Shown here piece by piece: positions 37,929 through 50,900 of a stretch of DNA of 64,000 nt; position 1 is the first letter of the stretch; each line of letters opens with the position of its first letter. The notes beneath the pieces were generated by a model that saw nothing but the letters and a program-made list of their open reading frames with translations, did not search any database and was not told where the DNA came from. The position numbers and the translations under genes were made by a program. This stretch comes from Todiramphus chloris collaris (Eukaryota > Chordata > Aves > Coraciiformes > Alcedinidae), in assembly GCA_025345505.1 (NCBI GenBank), contig JANVCC010000021.1, positions 33,474,893-33,538,892 of the forward strand. The letters are read 5' to 3'.

Positions 37929-39763
37929 GAGAAAATTACATGTATATGCCCTCTCTCAAAGGCCTTGTACGTTCCCAGAAACTCCCTTACCTGGGACTAC
38001 AAGGTGTACACATCCCTGGGGTGAGTGAGTGTTTGAGCTACAGTACCTGTACTGTTCCCTACAACCTGCAAATGCAAGAACTGAAGATAAAGTGTCTCCG
38101 GAGGAAGAACACACAGCTGAGTTGTTCCCCGTGTGTTGCACCCGGCAGTGCCACACAAGCAGCTGGAGTGCAGTGGCTCAAGGCAGCTTTTGGGGAGGCT
38201 GTTGTGCCCCAGCCTGGGCAGTAGCTGTGATGCCATGAGGTGATGTGTTGAAATGTCAAACTAGGTCTGATGACTGCTGCTGCTTCCAGTGCAAGGTTTC
38301 TCCCTTGCCCCTGTTGCGTATTTTCATGTTTTCATTAATCTTCTGTCCCAGCTGTCTACTTTGCTTCAGCAGTCTCTTCATCTTTTTTATTGGTTACTGT
38401 TTATTCCCACTGATGACTGGCTTCTTTTTTAACATGACCAATTTGATGCAATCGTTCTTTCAAACAGTTTCATATATTTAATTCACATACACACAGTTTA
38501 CTCTCACTTATCTTAAGTGGTGTTGTCTAGGAGATTTACTAAGTGTGGGTGGTTCAAGAATATGGCTTTGTGGAATTGAGGATTTTGTCACAATCCACTA
38601 GTTATTTTTGTTTGATTGTCTGGACTTTCTTCTACAAAGGTAGACTTCTGGAGAACTGTTCATAGATATTAAAAGTAAGTGAATGATGCTTGTGAAAAAA
38701 AAAAAAAAAAAAAAAAAAAAGGGAGTCAGGCATATGTTTCAGAATAATTCAAATGAGTTTTTTATACCCAGAAGATGGATGTAGATATAAAGAAGAGAAA
38801 TAATTAGAAATAAATTGGTAATGTTTTCACACATTTCTTTATTTGTCAGGATACGTGATTTAGCCCTCTTGTAAATTTGTGTGTCCTGAGTGTTATTTCT
38901 TCTATATAATCTGTTTTAAATTATTGAGATACTATTACCTTCTTGGTAGTGACAGTTACACTTTGTTATCTCTTGGGCTTTCAAGTCTCCACAGTCTTTT
39001 ACTCTCAGCCAGACTTATTAACTCAAATATAGGATTGTGTTAACACAGCTTCCAGTTTACACCTAGATCCTGCCTGGAAAGCTCAAAATAGATGACGGAG
39101 AAACTGTTTGCGTCAGACTGAAAAAAAATAAAATGAGAAGAAACCAGTCTTTGGCTAATCAGAAGCATCCTCTTATGTCTTTCTGCAGAAGTTACCATTC
39201 CTCAAATTGGAAAAACACAGTTTTTCATTCCTTTGGGGTATTTCTATGTTTGTATTGATCCTTTCCATGTTCTTTGTTTCATGCTTGATTAGGAGAATAA
39301 AGTAATTATGCTATGTCATGTTGAGAGAGTTGACGTTTTAAAATATTTTTTTCTGAGAAGTTAAATGCAGTGAAGGAATCTTATTTGTAGCTCAGAAAAC
39401 TGGATTTTATTACTTTATTTGTTGAAAGTGTGCTGAATGTTGTGAAATGCACAGGCTACAAGTTGATTAATTTTCAACTGATGCATGGGAGTTATTTTAC
39501 TTGAAACTATTTTGAAAAGGAAAGATTCAGTGAAATATGCTAGAAGTGTCAAAGCTGAGAAACAGATGACTTTCATAAACTATTGGAATAGCCTGTCTAT
39601 TACTGTCCAGAAAAAATTATATTACTATATTGTGTTAATGAATGGAATACTGAAAGTATTTCAGATATATATATCCGTGTTAATTTTAGCATTAATAAGC
39701 TGTTACAAGTGAGTTTAGAATTTCTGAATTAGGGTCTTTGTATCATGTATTTATATGTATCTA
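37929..39763. other. No recognised gene; one GC-rich block
   Basis: 38000-38260 is richer in G and C than its flanks, with overlapping open frames on both strands and no known motif; it may be part of an unclassified repeat. An A run of about 25 lies at 38696-38720. The rest is AT-rich. Confidence 0.45.
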
Positions 39764-39783
39764 TACACACACACACACACACA
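39764..39783. repeat. (CA)n microsatellite
   Basis: About ten CA units, ten bases before the (AATAG)n array. Confidence 0.93.
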
Positions 39784-39793
39784 AATAAATATT

Positions 39794-39904
39794 AATAGAA
39801 TAGAATAGAATAGAATAGAATAGAATAGAATAGAATAGAATAGAATNNNNNNNNNNATAGAATAGAATAGAATAGAATAGAATAGAATAGAATAGAATAG
39901 AATT
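39794..39904. repeat. (AATAG)n array with assembly gap
   Basis: About twenty visible AATAG units, interrupted by ten N at 39847-39856. It sits exactly where the 3' tail of the reversed CR1 at 39905-40383 belongs and is an expanded form of that tail (ATTCT units on the minus strand). The true length is unknown because of the gap. Confidence 0.97.
39847..39856. other. Assembly gap (10 N)
   Basis: Ten N within a simple repeat. The fixed small size suggests a placeholder and not a measured length. Confidence 0.98.
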
Positions 39905-40383
39905 ACTGAGGCTGGAAAAGACCTCTGAGATCATCCAGTCCCAACACCACATTGGCTGGACCATGACACTAAGTGCCACATCCAGCCTTTATTTAAATAC
40001 AACTGGGGATGGTGATTCCAACACCTCCCTGGGCAGTTCATTCCAATGTCTGATCACCCTCTTGGTCAGGAAGTGCTTCTTGATATCCAACCGAAACCTC
40101 CCCTGGTGCAGCTTCAGGCCATGCCCTCTCGTCCTGTCATTAGTTGCCTGCGAGAAGAGCCCGACCCCCACCTGACTACAACTTCCCATCAGGTAGTTTT
40201 AGAGAGCAACAAGGTCCCCTCTGAGTCTCCTCCAGGCTAAACAACACCTGCTCCCTCAGCTTCTCCTCAGAAGACTTTCCTTCTAGTCCTTCATCAGCCT
40301 CCCTTCTCTCCTCTGGACCCACTCCAGCAACTCAATATCCTTTTTGAAGTGAGGGGCCCAGAACTGTACACAGTACTCATACA
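39905..40383 (-). mobile_element. CR1 LINE 3' end, 5' truncated
   Basis: On the minus strand, 40189-39989 encodes [22 protein letters not shown], followed by [21 protein letters not shown]: the last part of CR1 ORF2. The plus strand at 39905-39960 reads as the reversed 3' untranslated end (GGCTGGAAAAGACCTCTGAG). The copy continues to the segment around AGTGAGGGGCCCAGAACTG and stops near 40383. The coding part is little decayed, so it is moderately young. Confidence 0.93.
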
Positions 40384-40388
40384 ATGTC

Positions 40389-40515
40389 ATTTTAATAATT
40401 TGCAGAGTTTAGAAATACTTTTTAGTTGGTTGGTTGGTTGGTTGGTTGGTTGATTGGTTTTTTAGTATTTTTTTTAAGTATTATTTTAATAATTTGCAAA
40501 ATGTAGAAATACTTT
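40389..40515. repeat. (TTGG)n tract flanked by two related 33-bp segments
   Basis: 40389-40423 and 40483-40515 are near copies: both start ATTTTAATAATTTGCA and end with a form of TAGAAATACTTT. Between them lies (TTGG)n at 40425-40460 and a T-rich stretch. The arrangement starts immediately after the truncated end of the CR1 at 40383. Confidence 0.85.
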
Positions 40516-42665
40516 GTGAAGGTGAATATATTTCTAGGAAATTCCTCTCTGCTCCAGTCCATTTCTTGATTTCATAGTTCTACCCTGATTCAGGGACACC
40601 ATGTAGTTTCTAGGTTACTATATTGACACACTCTTATATTTCATCTATGTATTGATAACACATAAAGGATGACACAGAATAAAACAAGTTTTAGTAAACA
40701 AGCAAGGAATAGTTGGTGGTTTTCACATCTAAAATGTACGACATTTTGACTGATGGGTACAATGCATTACTTAATAATTATTTAAAAATAATAAAATATG
40801 AATTATTGCATGATGTCCATTAAATACTCAATTTCATATTTTTGTAAGAAGGCTACTTTTTAAAAAAAGTTGATTTTTAAATGCAGTTTTCTCCTGAGGA
40901 GAAAAACTTCAGTTATACTTATTTTGTTCCATCAAGGTAACCTGAAAGAACTTAGTGATTAAAATTAATTTATTTAAACACTGGACGTCCAACTTGAGAA
41001 AAACATTTTTCTCTCCATTGTATGGTTAAGAAATGAATCCTGAAAGAAAACATAAAATCTAGTAATAGTTACATCAATTTTGTCTATTATTGACATGTCT
41101 GTAATTTCTGACCTAGTAATCATACAGATTTGTCATAAAGGTTGTGGGGAATCATATTAGAAGAATCTTGGATAAGCAAGGCTAAGTCAGTGGTTGTGTT
41201 CATAGACAATTACAAAATGCTTATCTGGTTTTTTATATATTACATGACTTTAGAGTAATTTTTGAAGAAAAGTACCATATTTTGCCCTGAGTTAAATACT
41301 TACGTTCACTGTGCACCGAGACTAGAAAGAGCAGGAACACAGGATGATTCTGGAATGAAACATTTAAACTACACTGGAAAAACAACAAAGAAAAACAAAC
41401 AAGAAATGTTCTTCTGTCTTCTCTTTCTCTGCTGACTATAAATGGATCTTACAGTGGCTAGCGTATGCTCAGATGTCTGTCATAAGGCAACTAGAAGTGA
41501 AGTAAACAGCATGACACAACCATATGATTCACTGACATACAGCCCGGTATCTCTTTATTCAGCAGGATGGAGTTAAGTGGGTGAATAGCAATATCAATTC
41601 TAGAATTTCTATTTTTCTGGAACACATCAGAGACCTAGTGCTTCCAATCTATCTTTGACCAATGTCACGACATCTCTGATCAGAGAATTTCTCAGGTCCT
41701 TGCTATCCCTGTAAATGGCTCTACCTTGAGTCCAGCATTCCACAGGGCATCAGATGTCCAGAATGTCTCCTCTGCCCTCTTCAGAGAACATTGTTTTAAT
41801 CCTTTATTGCTTTCTAAAATAGACTGCTGACATAAATTGCCAATGGCCTTGCTTATCACAACGGCTGCAAGCCAAAATTTTGGACTTTCTTGATGTCTAT
41901 GTCCAAGACAATTGTCTCCAGGGTTTCTACCACTCTGTGATCTCCTTTCCCAAATATGTTACAAAAGTGCAAAGTTAGAAGTGTCTGAAAATTTCATCTA
42001 TTTCTTTTTTCTTTAATAGTTTTCCAGCTCATACCAGGTTTATTATTAAATTAAATCTGAGGAGATGTATTCAAGGTTTAATTCATCTGAGCAGTACTCT
42101 GAGTTGGTTTCATGCTGTAGCAGGTGTCTAATTACTAATTAACATTGTTAATTAGTAATATTTAGTATTAGTTGGGATGAATCCCACGACTACTGTCAAT
42201 AAATATATGTTAATGTAAATATAAAGGCAAAACCAGTAGAAAATAGGTGGATAAAACATCTTAAAGTGACATTTAGGAGAACGTATATATTACATGAATC
42301 TATATGTAGCTAAATGACAAGTACAACTTATGTAAGTACTAAAAGATGCTGATAAAGGATGTACATCTCCTGAGGTTCTGTCTTAGCCAGTGTCCCATGG
42401 ATACCACAGAAAGGAGCTCTCTGTGATGAAGGATGCTGCTTCAAATCATATTACTCACCAGTCCTTATGTAAATGGAGAAAGTCTCAGATCTCCACCAAT
42501 GAAGGCTTAGATATTCACCTTGGGTGTACATAATTATATCGTGGATACTAAGTTTAGGTGTCTGATGACTAGCTTTCCCTACAGCTTAGAATTACTTCTT
42601 ATTTTTTAGTTTAGTTTTTTTGTTTAAACACCTAACGTACAAATATCCACATTCTGCCTATAGCT
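40516..42665. other. No recognised gene; AT-rich sequence
   Basis: The stretch at 41480-41960 is less AT-rich than its surroundings but matches no repeat family that I know. No coding signature. Confidence 0.5.
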
Positions 42666-42979
42666 GCTTTCCAGTACCTAAAGGGGGCCTAAAAGAAAGC
42701 CAGATGTGGACATTTTACAAAGGCATCTAGTGATAGGACAAGGGCTAATGACTTTAAATTGAATGAGGTAGATTTAGATTCAATGTAAGGAAGAAATTCT
42801 TCACTGCGAGGGTGGTGAGGCACTGGAACGGTTGCCAGAATTTCTGGATGCCCATACCCTGGAAATGTTTAAGACCAGGATGGATGGGACTTTGAGCAAC
42901 CAGTTCTAGTGGAAGAGGGGTTGGAACTAGATGATCTTTAAGATCTCTTTCAACACAAACCCTTCTATGAGTCTATGCT
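42666..42979 (+). mobile_element. CR1 LINE 3' end, short copy
   Basis: It reads as the CR1 segment from CAGTACCTAAAGGGGGCCTA (encoding LQYLKGAY) through TCTAGTGATAGGACAAGGG and GGAAGAAATTCTTCACTG to GGGGTTGGAACTAGATGATC. It ends with CCTTCTATGAGTCTATG, the tail. It is 5' truncated and moderately decayed. Confidence 0.9.
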
Positions 42980-44198
42980 TTAAAATGTTGATGTTCTTGC
43001 AAATGTTTTCTGTTTTCACATACTTAATAATCTACCTACAAATACATGTATGTATATATTTTATGGTCATTTTTTTCTACTTACATTCAGTATTTCTCCA
43101 TAGAGCAAACATCACATAGTGGTTTTACTATGTAGGCATGTAATTTTTTTTTCACAATGCAAAATTAATTTTTAGCCCCTTTTTCAAACAGGAAGTTTCT
43201 CTACTTACTAATAATGTTGCTTTTTACTTGTAGAATTAAAAATAAAAAAAAACCAAACAAAGTAATTTAAGTAGGTTTTGTAACACCATCAAACTATGGA
43301 CAGGTTTTAAAAACATACTCTTGTGGTAATTTCCTTGTTCATGTTAAACGGTTGTAGAAACTTCCTGCCCCCTGAAGGCAGGACGTGAGATAAGGTCTCC
43401 TTATGCCAGACTTTGCCAGTAACATTGCGATGTTGACCGTGAATTGAATATATTTCAATTGATTTCTGTAGTAAAGCATGTGTATGTGTGTGTATATATA
43501 TATATATATGTAATCAGACTGCAATCTTCTGTTGGGTTATTTTTTGCTAGAAATGTTACTTAAGTAGAACCATGTGAAGCTATGATTATATATCAGGTAA
43601 TATCTGTCTAGACACAGACATTATATAGCTAAGCTTATTTGCATAAAAGACAAGAATGAGAATGTTGACATAAATCAACTTTATGTTTGTTCAACTGTAG
43701 CATTACTGGTTATATGGCACCTGCCTTGGCTATTCTGGCATGTTGACTTTTCTTGATGGACTGAAAGTAAATGGCAATTCTCTAAGGTGCTCTTAGACGT
43801 TGATGATACAAGATATAAACTTACTAATTAGGACTCTCTCTGTGGAACCTGAATTCAAATGATGAATACAGTAGCATGTAACAAAATTATTAAGGAATGT
43901 ACTAAAAATTGATTCAAAAATTAACTGTGAAAAACATGAATAATAATTAGCAATGTTAGTTTTCAGTAGATATAGAATCCATGTGACACTTCAGAGACTT
44001 CAGAAGTCAATCTGTATTTCACACTAGATGAATTCTATTTTTATTTCAGTCAACAACATTATTACATTTTCAGGAAGCCATCAATCACCTTCTGATCTAC
44101 AAGTCATGGATCATTGCTGTTAGGATTTTATTAAATGCCTAAAGAAAAACTCCAGACTTCTTTGGAGTTGACATTTTACCTGAAGAAAGATAATATGG
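42980..44198. other. No recognised gene; AT-rich sequence
   Basis: Contains a mixed (TG)(TA) microsatellite at 43480-43509. Nothing else recognised. Confidence 0.5.
43480..43509. repeat. (TG)n(TA)n microsatellite
   Basis: A run of TG units passing into about nine TA units. Confidence 0.9.
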
Positions 44199-44313
44199 TA
44201 ATCATAGAATGATTTGGGTGGAAAAGATCTGAAAGATCATCTAGTTACAACATCCGTGTCATGGGTAAGGGAACCTTCCACTAAATCAGGCTGATCCAAA
44301 TCCCATCCAACCA
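44199..44313 (-). mobile_element. CR1 LINE 3' tail, very short copy
   Basis: The plus strand reads as a reversed CR1 3' end: AATCATAGAATGATTTGGG, then AAAGATCATCTAGTTACAAC and ACCTTCCACTAAATCAGGC to CCCATCCAACC. Same 3' end type as the copy at 42666-42979. Only about 115 bases are present. Confidence 0.85.
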
Positions 44314-45251
44314 AGCAAAATATTGTTGCTATCAAAATTAAATGGACAATTGAAACAAAAAATTACTGAAAAGCAAAACTGATGTAAGTAATACAGAATA
44401 TCAGCTGCTTTTTCTTATTAATATTTTATTTAGGTTTTCCTACTTCACCTGAATCTTTCAAGGATTTTAACAATTAGGAGGTTTAAATCACCTTTTCTTC
44501 TCTATATTTTAATTGGTGAATATAGCAATATCTCTTTAAACAATTAAACTCAACAATAATTCGTTTATTTTTGTTAGTTTTGCAGTATGATTACATAGAT
44601 AGCTAACTAGAAGGTTATAAACTAAGTCATTTGTAAATCAATACCCTATTCTTTCTTTAATTTTCTCTTCAAAAAAAGTTTTGCTAAAACATGCATCTAA
44701 GCAAGGTTTGTAGTACTAAGGTATATGCCTTGTATTTAAGAATTATCAATATTCTCCTATTGTATAACACAGAACTAATAGTTTATATGAGAAAAATCTT
44801 GGTTTGAAATTTCTTCTTCCTCCTCTTTTCTTACATCTTGCCTTTCTCAAAATAAATCAAAATAGAAATTGTAAAAAGCTGTTTCAGGAGGACTGGAATG
44901 AGCTGGCAAAAAAAGAGTGTAGAGGTGCAGTGAGAGAAGTGACAGAAAAATAACACATTTTCTTCTGTTTTGATTCGAGAAGCCTCTCACAGATTTTACT
45001 GAGGTCAATACTAAAAGACTGAAATTTTAAAACTGAGTAAATCAATATAAAGTTATTTGCTATGCTATCTATATTAAGTATTCACTATTTTATTAAACTC
45101 ATCAAAATACTTCTTTTCTATTTTTTTTTAAACTGGTCTTTCTTCTGAAATTCTGTATTTATTTCTCTGTTCTGCTAGAAGTTGTGACATAATAGACTTT
45201 GCTTATCCTCTCCTTTCTTGGAAGTATCTGAGCTGCTGGGAAGTGGCCAGG
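44314..45251. other. No recognised feature
   Basis: AT-rich sequence without a repeat family or coding signature that I recognise. Confidence 0.5.
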
Positions 45252-45256
45252 ACAGG
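45252..45256. repeat. Target-site duplication, left copy
   Basis: ACAGG directly before the LTR, repeated at 45717-45721. Confidence 0.8.
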
Positions 45257-45716
45257 TGTGGTGCATTTATCCTGGCTGGGCACCGGGTGCCCACCAAGCC
45301 CTTCTATCACTCCCCCCAACCTCCATCAGCATGGCATGCAGGGAGAGAATAAGAAGAAAAGAGCTGTGGGTTATAATATATAAAGTTATTCTCTACTTCC
45401 TGTCTGCAGGCAATGTCAGGCCGAGTCCAGGAAGCAGGGCTCCAGAACATGTAGCAGTTGCTTGGAGAGCAAAGCCTAATGCCTCCCCCTCCTCCTCCTG
45501 CCCTCTCCCTTTACAGTTGAGGTGACATCATATGGTATAGAATATCCCACTGATCATCTCAGGTTGGCTGTATCCCCTCCCCCATCTTGCCCCCCAGCCT
45601 CTGGTGCTGTGTGAGCACTGGCAGTCATATCACGGGTGTGTTATCAACACCCTCCAGCTTCCAGTACTGCAGCATCAGGGCTGGATGGGGAAAGCAGCTC
45701 AGCCAGACCCACTACA
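45257..45716 (-). mobile_element. Avian solo LTR (ERVL-like group), fossil
   Basis: It starts TGTGGTGCATTTATCCTGG and ends GACCCACTACA, TG...CA termini. A perfect 5-bp duplication, ACAGG, flanks it; five bases fits class III (ERVL-like) elements. Internal landmarks shared with the LTRs at 13607 and 30215 are GGGTGCCCACCAAGCC, GTTGCTTGGAGAGCAAAGC and TGACATCATATGGTATAG. Orientation is taken from the related copies. It is shorter than usual for the group and has no internal region. Confidence 0.82.
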
Positions 45717-45721
45717 ACAGG
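45717..45721. repeat. Target-site duplication, right copy
   Basis: ACAGG, identical to 45252-45256. Confidence 0.8.
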
Positions 45722-47276
45722 TAAACGAAATTGTGAAAGGAAGAAGAAGAAAATAAGGGACCTGGTAATCACACATTCATTTTTTTTAAGCAGGAATCTA
45801 ATATATTAATAACAAGTGTTACATCTGTTTTACCATTTACATTGACACAGCCTTCTTCTATGGCCTTCCCATGAAAGATTAAGTTCAATTTATGCAAAAT
45901 ATTGTTAGGTGATATTTAGACAGCCATGAAGTAGTGCAGTTTCAACTGTAATATAACATTCTATTTAGGAGATACTGGTCCACTCCAGTCACCTTTCTCT
46001 TAATCTTTCTCTATTTCATCAAGTGTATCACTTTAGCTATTACTTATCTACAAAGCATGTGCACCAGTAAAGTATCAACAGACAAGGAGCATTTAAAAGC
46101 AGAAAACTGTTTTTAATGGATTGCTGCTCATGTAGGAATAAATGTCTACCACATGAACACCTTCCAACAAACTAGTCACTCTCAGCTCCCTTTTTAAATG
46201 CCAGGAAAAAAAAAATTAAAATATTTCTTGGTTATGATCCGAAGATATAAAATAAGTCAGAGAAATCATGCCTTTAGATTTTTATATCTATGTAATATCT
46301 ATAAATAGTGGCTGAATAATTAACAGATATGTACATCTATGTTTATTTGGATGGATTCCACATTAAACTCAGTCTTTGCTGGCCTTCTTTTACAAAAAGA
46401 ACAGTAATACTGAACCTTAAGAGGGAAAGTGTAATTAATTTTATTAGCCTAGAATGGTTAAAGAAACTAATCAGTTCTGCATTAACTATCAACAGAAGAA
46501 TTCTGAAAAATAGTGACTTCATTTAAAGGGGTTATATTGAGAGATGGCTGTCTTGAGAATAAGCAGAACTTTTTCTAAGACTGTGGGGAAAAGATGTTTG
46601 ATTGGAAATTGGCAGAACTTTTAGTTGCCTAAAAGGCAAGATAGTCTCCGAAAATATTATATAAAAAAAAAAAAAAAAAAAAAATCAATCTTTTTGAAAA
46701 ATGATAGTATTTTAAGTCAAGTCCCTGCAGAATAAAATGGTCTTCTGCAAACTTTGAATATGTTTTCAACTAAAAGATGCGCTGCATTTCTTCTGCATAG
46801 AATTTAACATAATTGTGGTCAGAAGAATAAAGGTTAGTTTTGAATATCAAAAAGACTCAAAATGAAATCATAACAGTTTTATACTTAAGGCATCCTCAAA
46901 CAAGCAGTTTTGGTTCTCATCTTTGGAATACATTGTCATTTTTGGGTACAAAAGCTTAGCATTTTTTGTTATTGATTCTCATAGGAGTTTTATAAACATG
47001 AACAAAACTGCTTATTGTCTTTATTGGAATATTCATGGTAATAAAATATTTAAAATGTACAGATCTAAAAGATAATTTTAAAAGTGTTATTTTTCTAAAA
47101 TAATATTATTGAAACTATCTTATCAAACATATAAATCTTTTCCAAGTAGTCTGGAGGCATCTATGAATGCAGTACATCAGGTTAAACGTTTGCATGAGTT
47201 TATCTAAGCTTATTACATTAAGGTGCAAATTGCTTGATCTCTTAACCATTTAATTCATGCTGCAGTGAAAACTTGG
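45722..47276. other. No recognised gene; AT-rich sequence
   Basis: An A run of about 22 lies at 46663-46684. No coding signature or repeat family recognised. Confidence 0.5.
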
Positions 47277-47903
47277 AGCCAACTGGGTGTAGAACAGCTT
47301 GTCAGAAAAGGCTCTGGGCTCCTGGTGCATTAATTGAACATTAGCTACCTATTTGCCCTTGTGGGCCTCTCTGCTCACAGTGGTGAGATACTTCTGGAGT
47401 GCAGCTCTGGGTCCCTCCTGAAATAGAGACACGTACCTACTGATGTAAGCCAATGGAAGTCAACAAAGATAATTAAGGTTTTGGAGCCTGTGACATGTAT
47501 TGACATGTTGAGAAAGCTGTAACTATTCAGCATGGGGAAGAGAAGGCTTAGAATGATCTTGTTAGTGTTTATAAATACCTGATGGATGGCTGTAAAGAAG
47601 ATGGAGTCAGACTCTTGAACCGTACTCAGTGAAAAGACAAAGGCAATGGGTGTAAACTGAAAAACAGGAAATACCTTTTAAACGTGAGAAAAAATGGTTT
47701 TTTTCTGTGAAGGAGAAGAAATACCAGAACAAGCTGCCCAGAGATGTTACGGAGTCTCCACTGGTAGAGGCAGAGGAAACCTGACTGGATGCAGCCCTGA
47801 GCAACATGCTTCATATGACCCTGCTTTGATCAGGGGGTTGGACTAGGTGATCTGGAGTGCCTTTCTACCTCATCTATCCTGTGATTTCATGATTGTGTGA
47901 TAG
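47277..47903 (+). mobile_element. Old CR1 LINE 3' half
   Basis: It begins in a decayed form of the segment encoding [11 protein letters not shown] (CAGCTTGTCAGAAAAGGCTC at 47297). It continues through a worn [10 protein letters not shown] region near 47385, then AAGAAGATGGAGTCAGACTC (the KEDGARL segment) and AACAAGCTGCCCAGAGATG (the GLPREV segment). It ends after GGGGGTTGGACTAGGTGATC with a worn tail of TGTGATTTCATGATTGTGTGA at 47880-47901, quoted here in part. Many small gaps make it older than the copy at 54360. Confidence 0.85.
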
Positions 47904-50900
47904 GATTTTATACCTGGAAAGGTGCTTCAGACTGAATTTTTGTGTCTAAAACTGTACCTTTCTCACAATGATGATAAAGTCCTGAATTTTTGTTAGTTTT
48001 ATTTAGATAAAATAATGTTCTTTAACAGTACAGCCACACTAATAAATCCTGATTGATTCATCTACATCAAAAGCTTTAAAATATTGATGTAAAACATAAT
48101 CATAAAATAATTCATTTAATAATGGATGGGAGTCAGGTGCTTTTGTTCTTAGATTCATTAATTGTATCAATACTGATGATATTTCTAATGGGATCTGTAT
48201 GTAACTATATGGTATTAGTCTTCCTGAAGAGCTATTATGTGTGGAGTATCACTTTGTCACAGTTTCTCTGTCCTCTTTCTCAACATATACCTGGGACCAC
48301 ATGGAAGAATGGGATATGTTGTTTTCATGCCATATTATACTTAATTGTCTATGTAACATCCTAAAGTGGGCTAAGGTCCAAGATTTCAGTTTGCTTAAAC
48401 TCCAGTAAGACTTGAAGGGAGACCTGCTTGGAGGAAAAATCTGAAAAATATTCCCTTTTGATTCAGAGGTGTTTCTTAGGTGTCATTACATATCTTGATT
48501 AGAAGACTACTGTAGTAACACAGCATTTTACTTTCTCCATCTGTTTAGAAACTGTGACCTTTCTTTTTTAGGGTACACAGATGGTGTAGTTGCATCAAAC
48601 TTTCTCAGGCTAAAATTTATTTTAAATTTGGACTTAGATTTCACTTCTTACTGGACTTTAAAATCATATAGCAACTAAACCATACAATTTTATTCTTTTA
48701 AAAGTTGCATTGTTTGGAATGCGTGATTTTAATATGGTTCATTTTTCTATGGCTGTCTATTGGTCTCTGAATAAATGCTTAGAATTAACAGCTTTGAGTA
48801 GTAAAACTTGAGGTACCTTAGGAGGTATTAACCTTCTCCATCTGTCAGATTTACTACACTTCTGGTCAGAAGGGATATCTGAGGTGTCTGCTCCAAAGTG
48901 GAGAATATTGCTGTAAAAAAAATTCCACAGTTCTGAAACAGGTGAATTTTGAGGCACAGAAGAAGAGATACATGATTTATTTGGAGAACCTAATATCTCA
49001 GAAGCCCTATGACATGGCAGTGGAAAGAAATGCTGAAGAAATGACTGCATGAATTTTTAATATAAATTATTTTACTTATTATTTTGCTTTATCGTATTAG
49101 ATATTATATTATTAATATAATATTTTATATATTATATTTTACCTATTAAATAGTTAGGTATTTTACAGGTAAATTATTATTAATTTGAAATAATTATTTT
49201 CAGTGTTTTTTCTACAACTTATAGGACATTATAAAAATTAAAACCATCTAACAACAAGAGAAACTTTTCCTCTGTCTTCTTGGTGTCTCCAGAAGAAAAA
49301 AGAGATGGGTCTTCAATTATCAAAACTAGCAAGAAAGACATTTTTTGTTTTGAAAACAAAAAAAAAAATGTGTAAAAACCCCACTCCTAAACAAAACATA
49401 GGACCCCTCCTCTCTCTCATGATGATAAGAACTGCAAAATAACTATACTAATGATTTGACATTCATCATTAGTTTGCAGCATCTGCTGTGGTAACTCACA
49501 GTCCACTTAAAATGTATCCCAGCAGGCCAGCAGTACTTGACTCTTAAGCAGTTAGACATGGATATTAAATGATCATGAGATTCTCAGTGCTGCAAAAATG
49601 TGAGGTCATCACTTTCTATTATACAGGCGTATGTTTGAGCACGGAATACTACTTGCACATAATGAGGTTGAACTTTGGTATATTTAGACCTTAAAAACCA
49701 TTTCTGCCTGTCCTTAAGAAAACAGATTTACCTAAGTATGCATAGGTAGAAATGGTAAGTGCTGAAAATGGAACAATACAGGATTCCAGTAACTGAAAGA
49801 AAAAGGTAGTTTGGAATTACTTCACCTTTAATAGCTTAATAATGGTGATATTACATTTTTTACTAACATAAAGATAGTTTGTGAGATTTTGTGTAAGGAA
49901 GGTGATTTACAAAAAACACAAAAAAGGTGTGAAAGTTATTATTTATTATTCACATCTTCACCATCCCTCTTGCTCCCCAAAGCACAAACTCTCTTTTTTA
50001 ATTTATCTAAAATAAAAATCTGTTATAATTATGTAAATGTTATATAATTACAAATTTCGAAGAGGTATACAGCTAAAAAAAAAAAAAAAGATAAAGAGAA
50101 ATCAGAATGTTTAGCATACTGTAAGTAGAATTTAGTTATAATGAGTACCATTACTCTAAAGATCAGTTATATCTATTAAGTATGAACTGTCAACTGCATT
50201 TTGAAACTAAGCTGTATTTTCAGCACAAATGCATATTTCATGAAGATTTTTTATTGGTGTTGTTGAAACTGACTTAATTAAAAAAAATCACAAATATTTG
50301 AGGTTTGTGCAATTATTTTCAATTTTGAGAAAAGTACTTTGGATCTGTATTTGCTTGTTAGTTTGAAGTTACTGATTTTTTGGGTTTTTTTGGGTTTTTT
50401 TTTTTTATTTTAGCAGTAGTGTGAAATTTTAGATGAGCCTTCTGTTTACATCATAAAAGTGATCAAAATGATCAGATGCAACAGAGGGATAACTTCAGCA
50501 TGCTTCATGCCTCGCTGTCAAATAATATCCCTCTTGTGAAATTAAGATGAATTTAATTCTCATATATATAACAAAAAGGAGATTCTAGGGAGTCTCAGAC
50601 AAACCACATCTTGTTTTAGCATTGTGTTCAAGATGATTAAATTTCCCATTTTCTCTTCTTGATAGGAGTTGAAAAGGGGAGTTATTTTTATTCCTAGTTC
50701 CATGCTCATAAAATTATTTTCAAAGAAAATAAAAAGTCAACTCCCATATGTACTCACTTATCCTAAAAAAAAAAAAAAAAAAAAAAAAGTTATTAAAAAT
50801 GACATTGCTGTCTTCTTTCAATTGCAATGATCCAGAGGAAATAAAAGGAAGCAGGCTAAGATCAGTAGAAATTCTACTAGGAAAGTTCTTATAAGATAGT

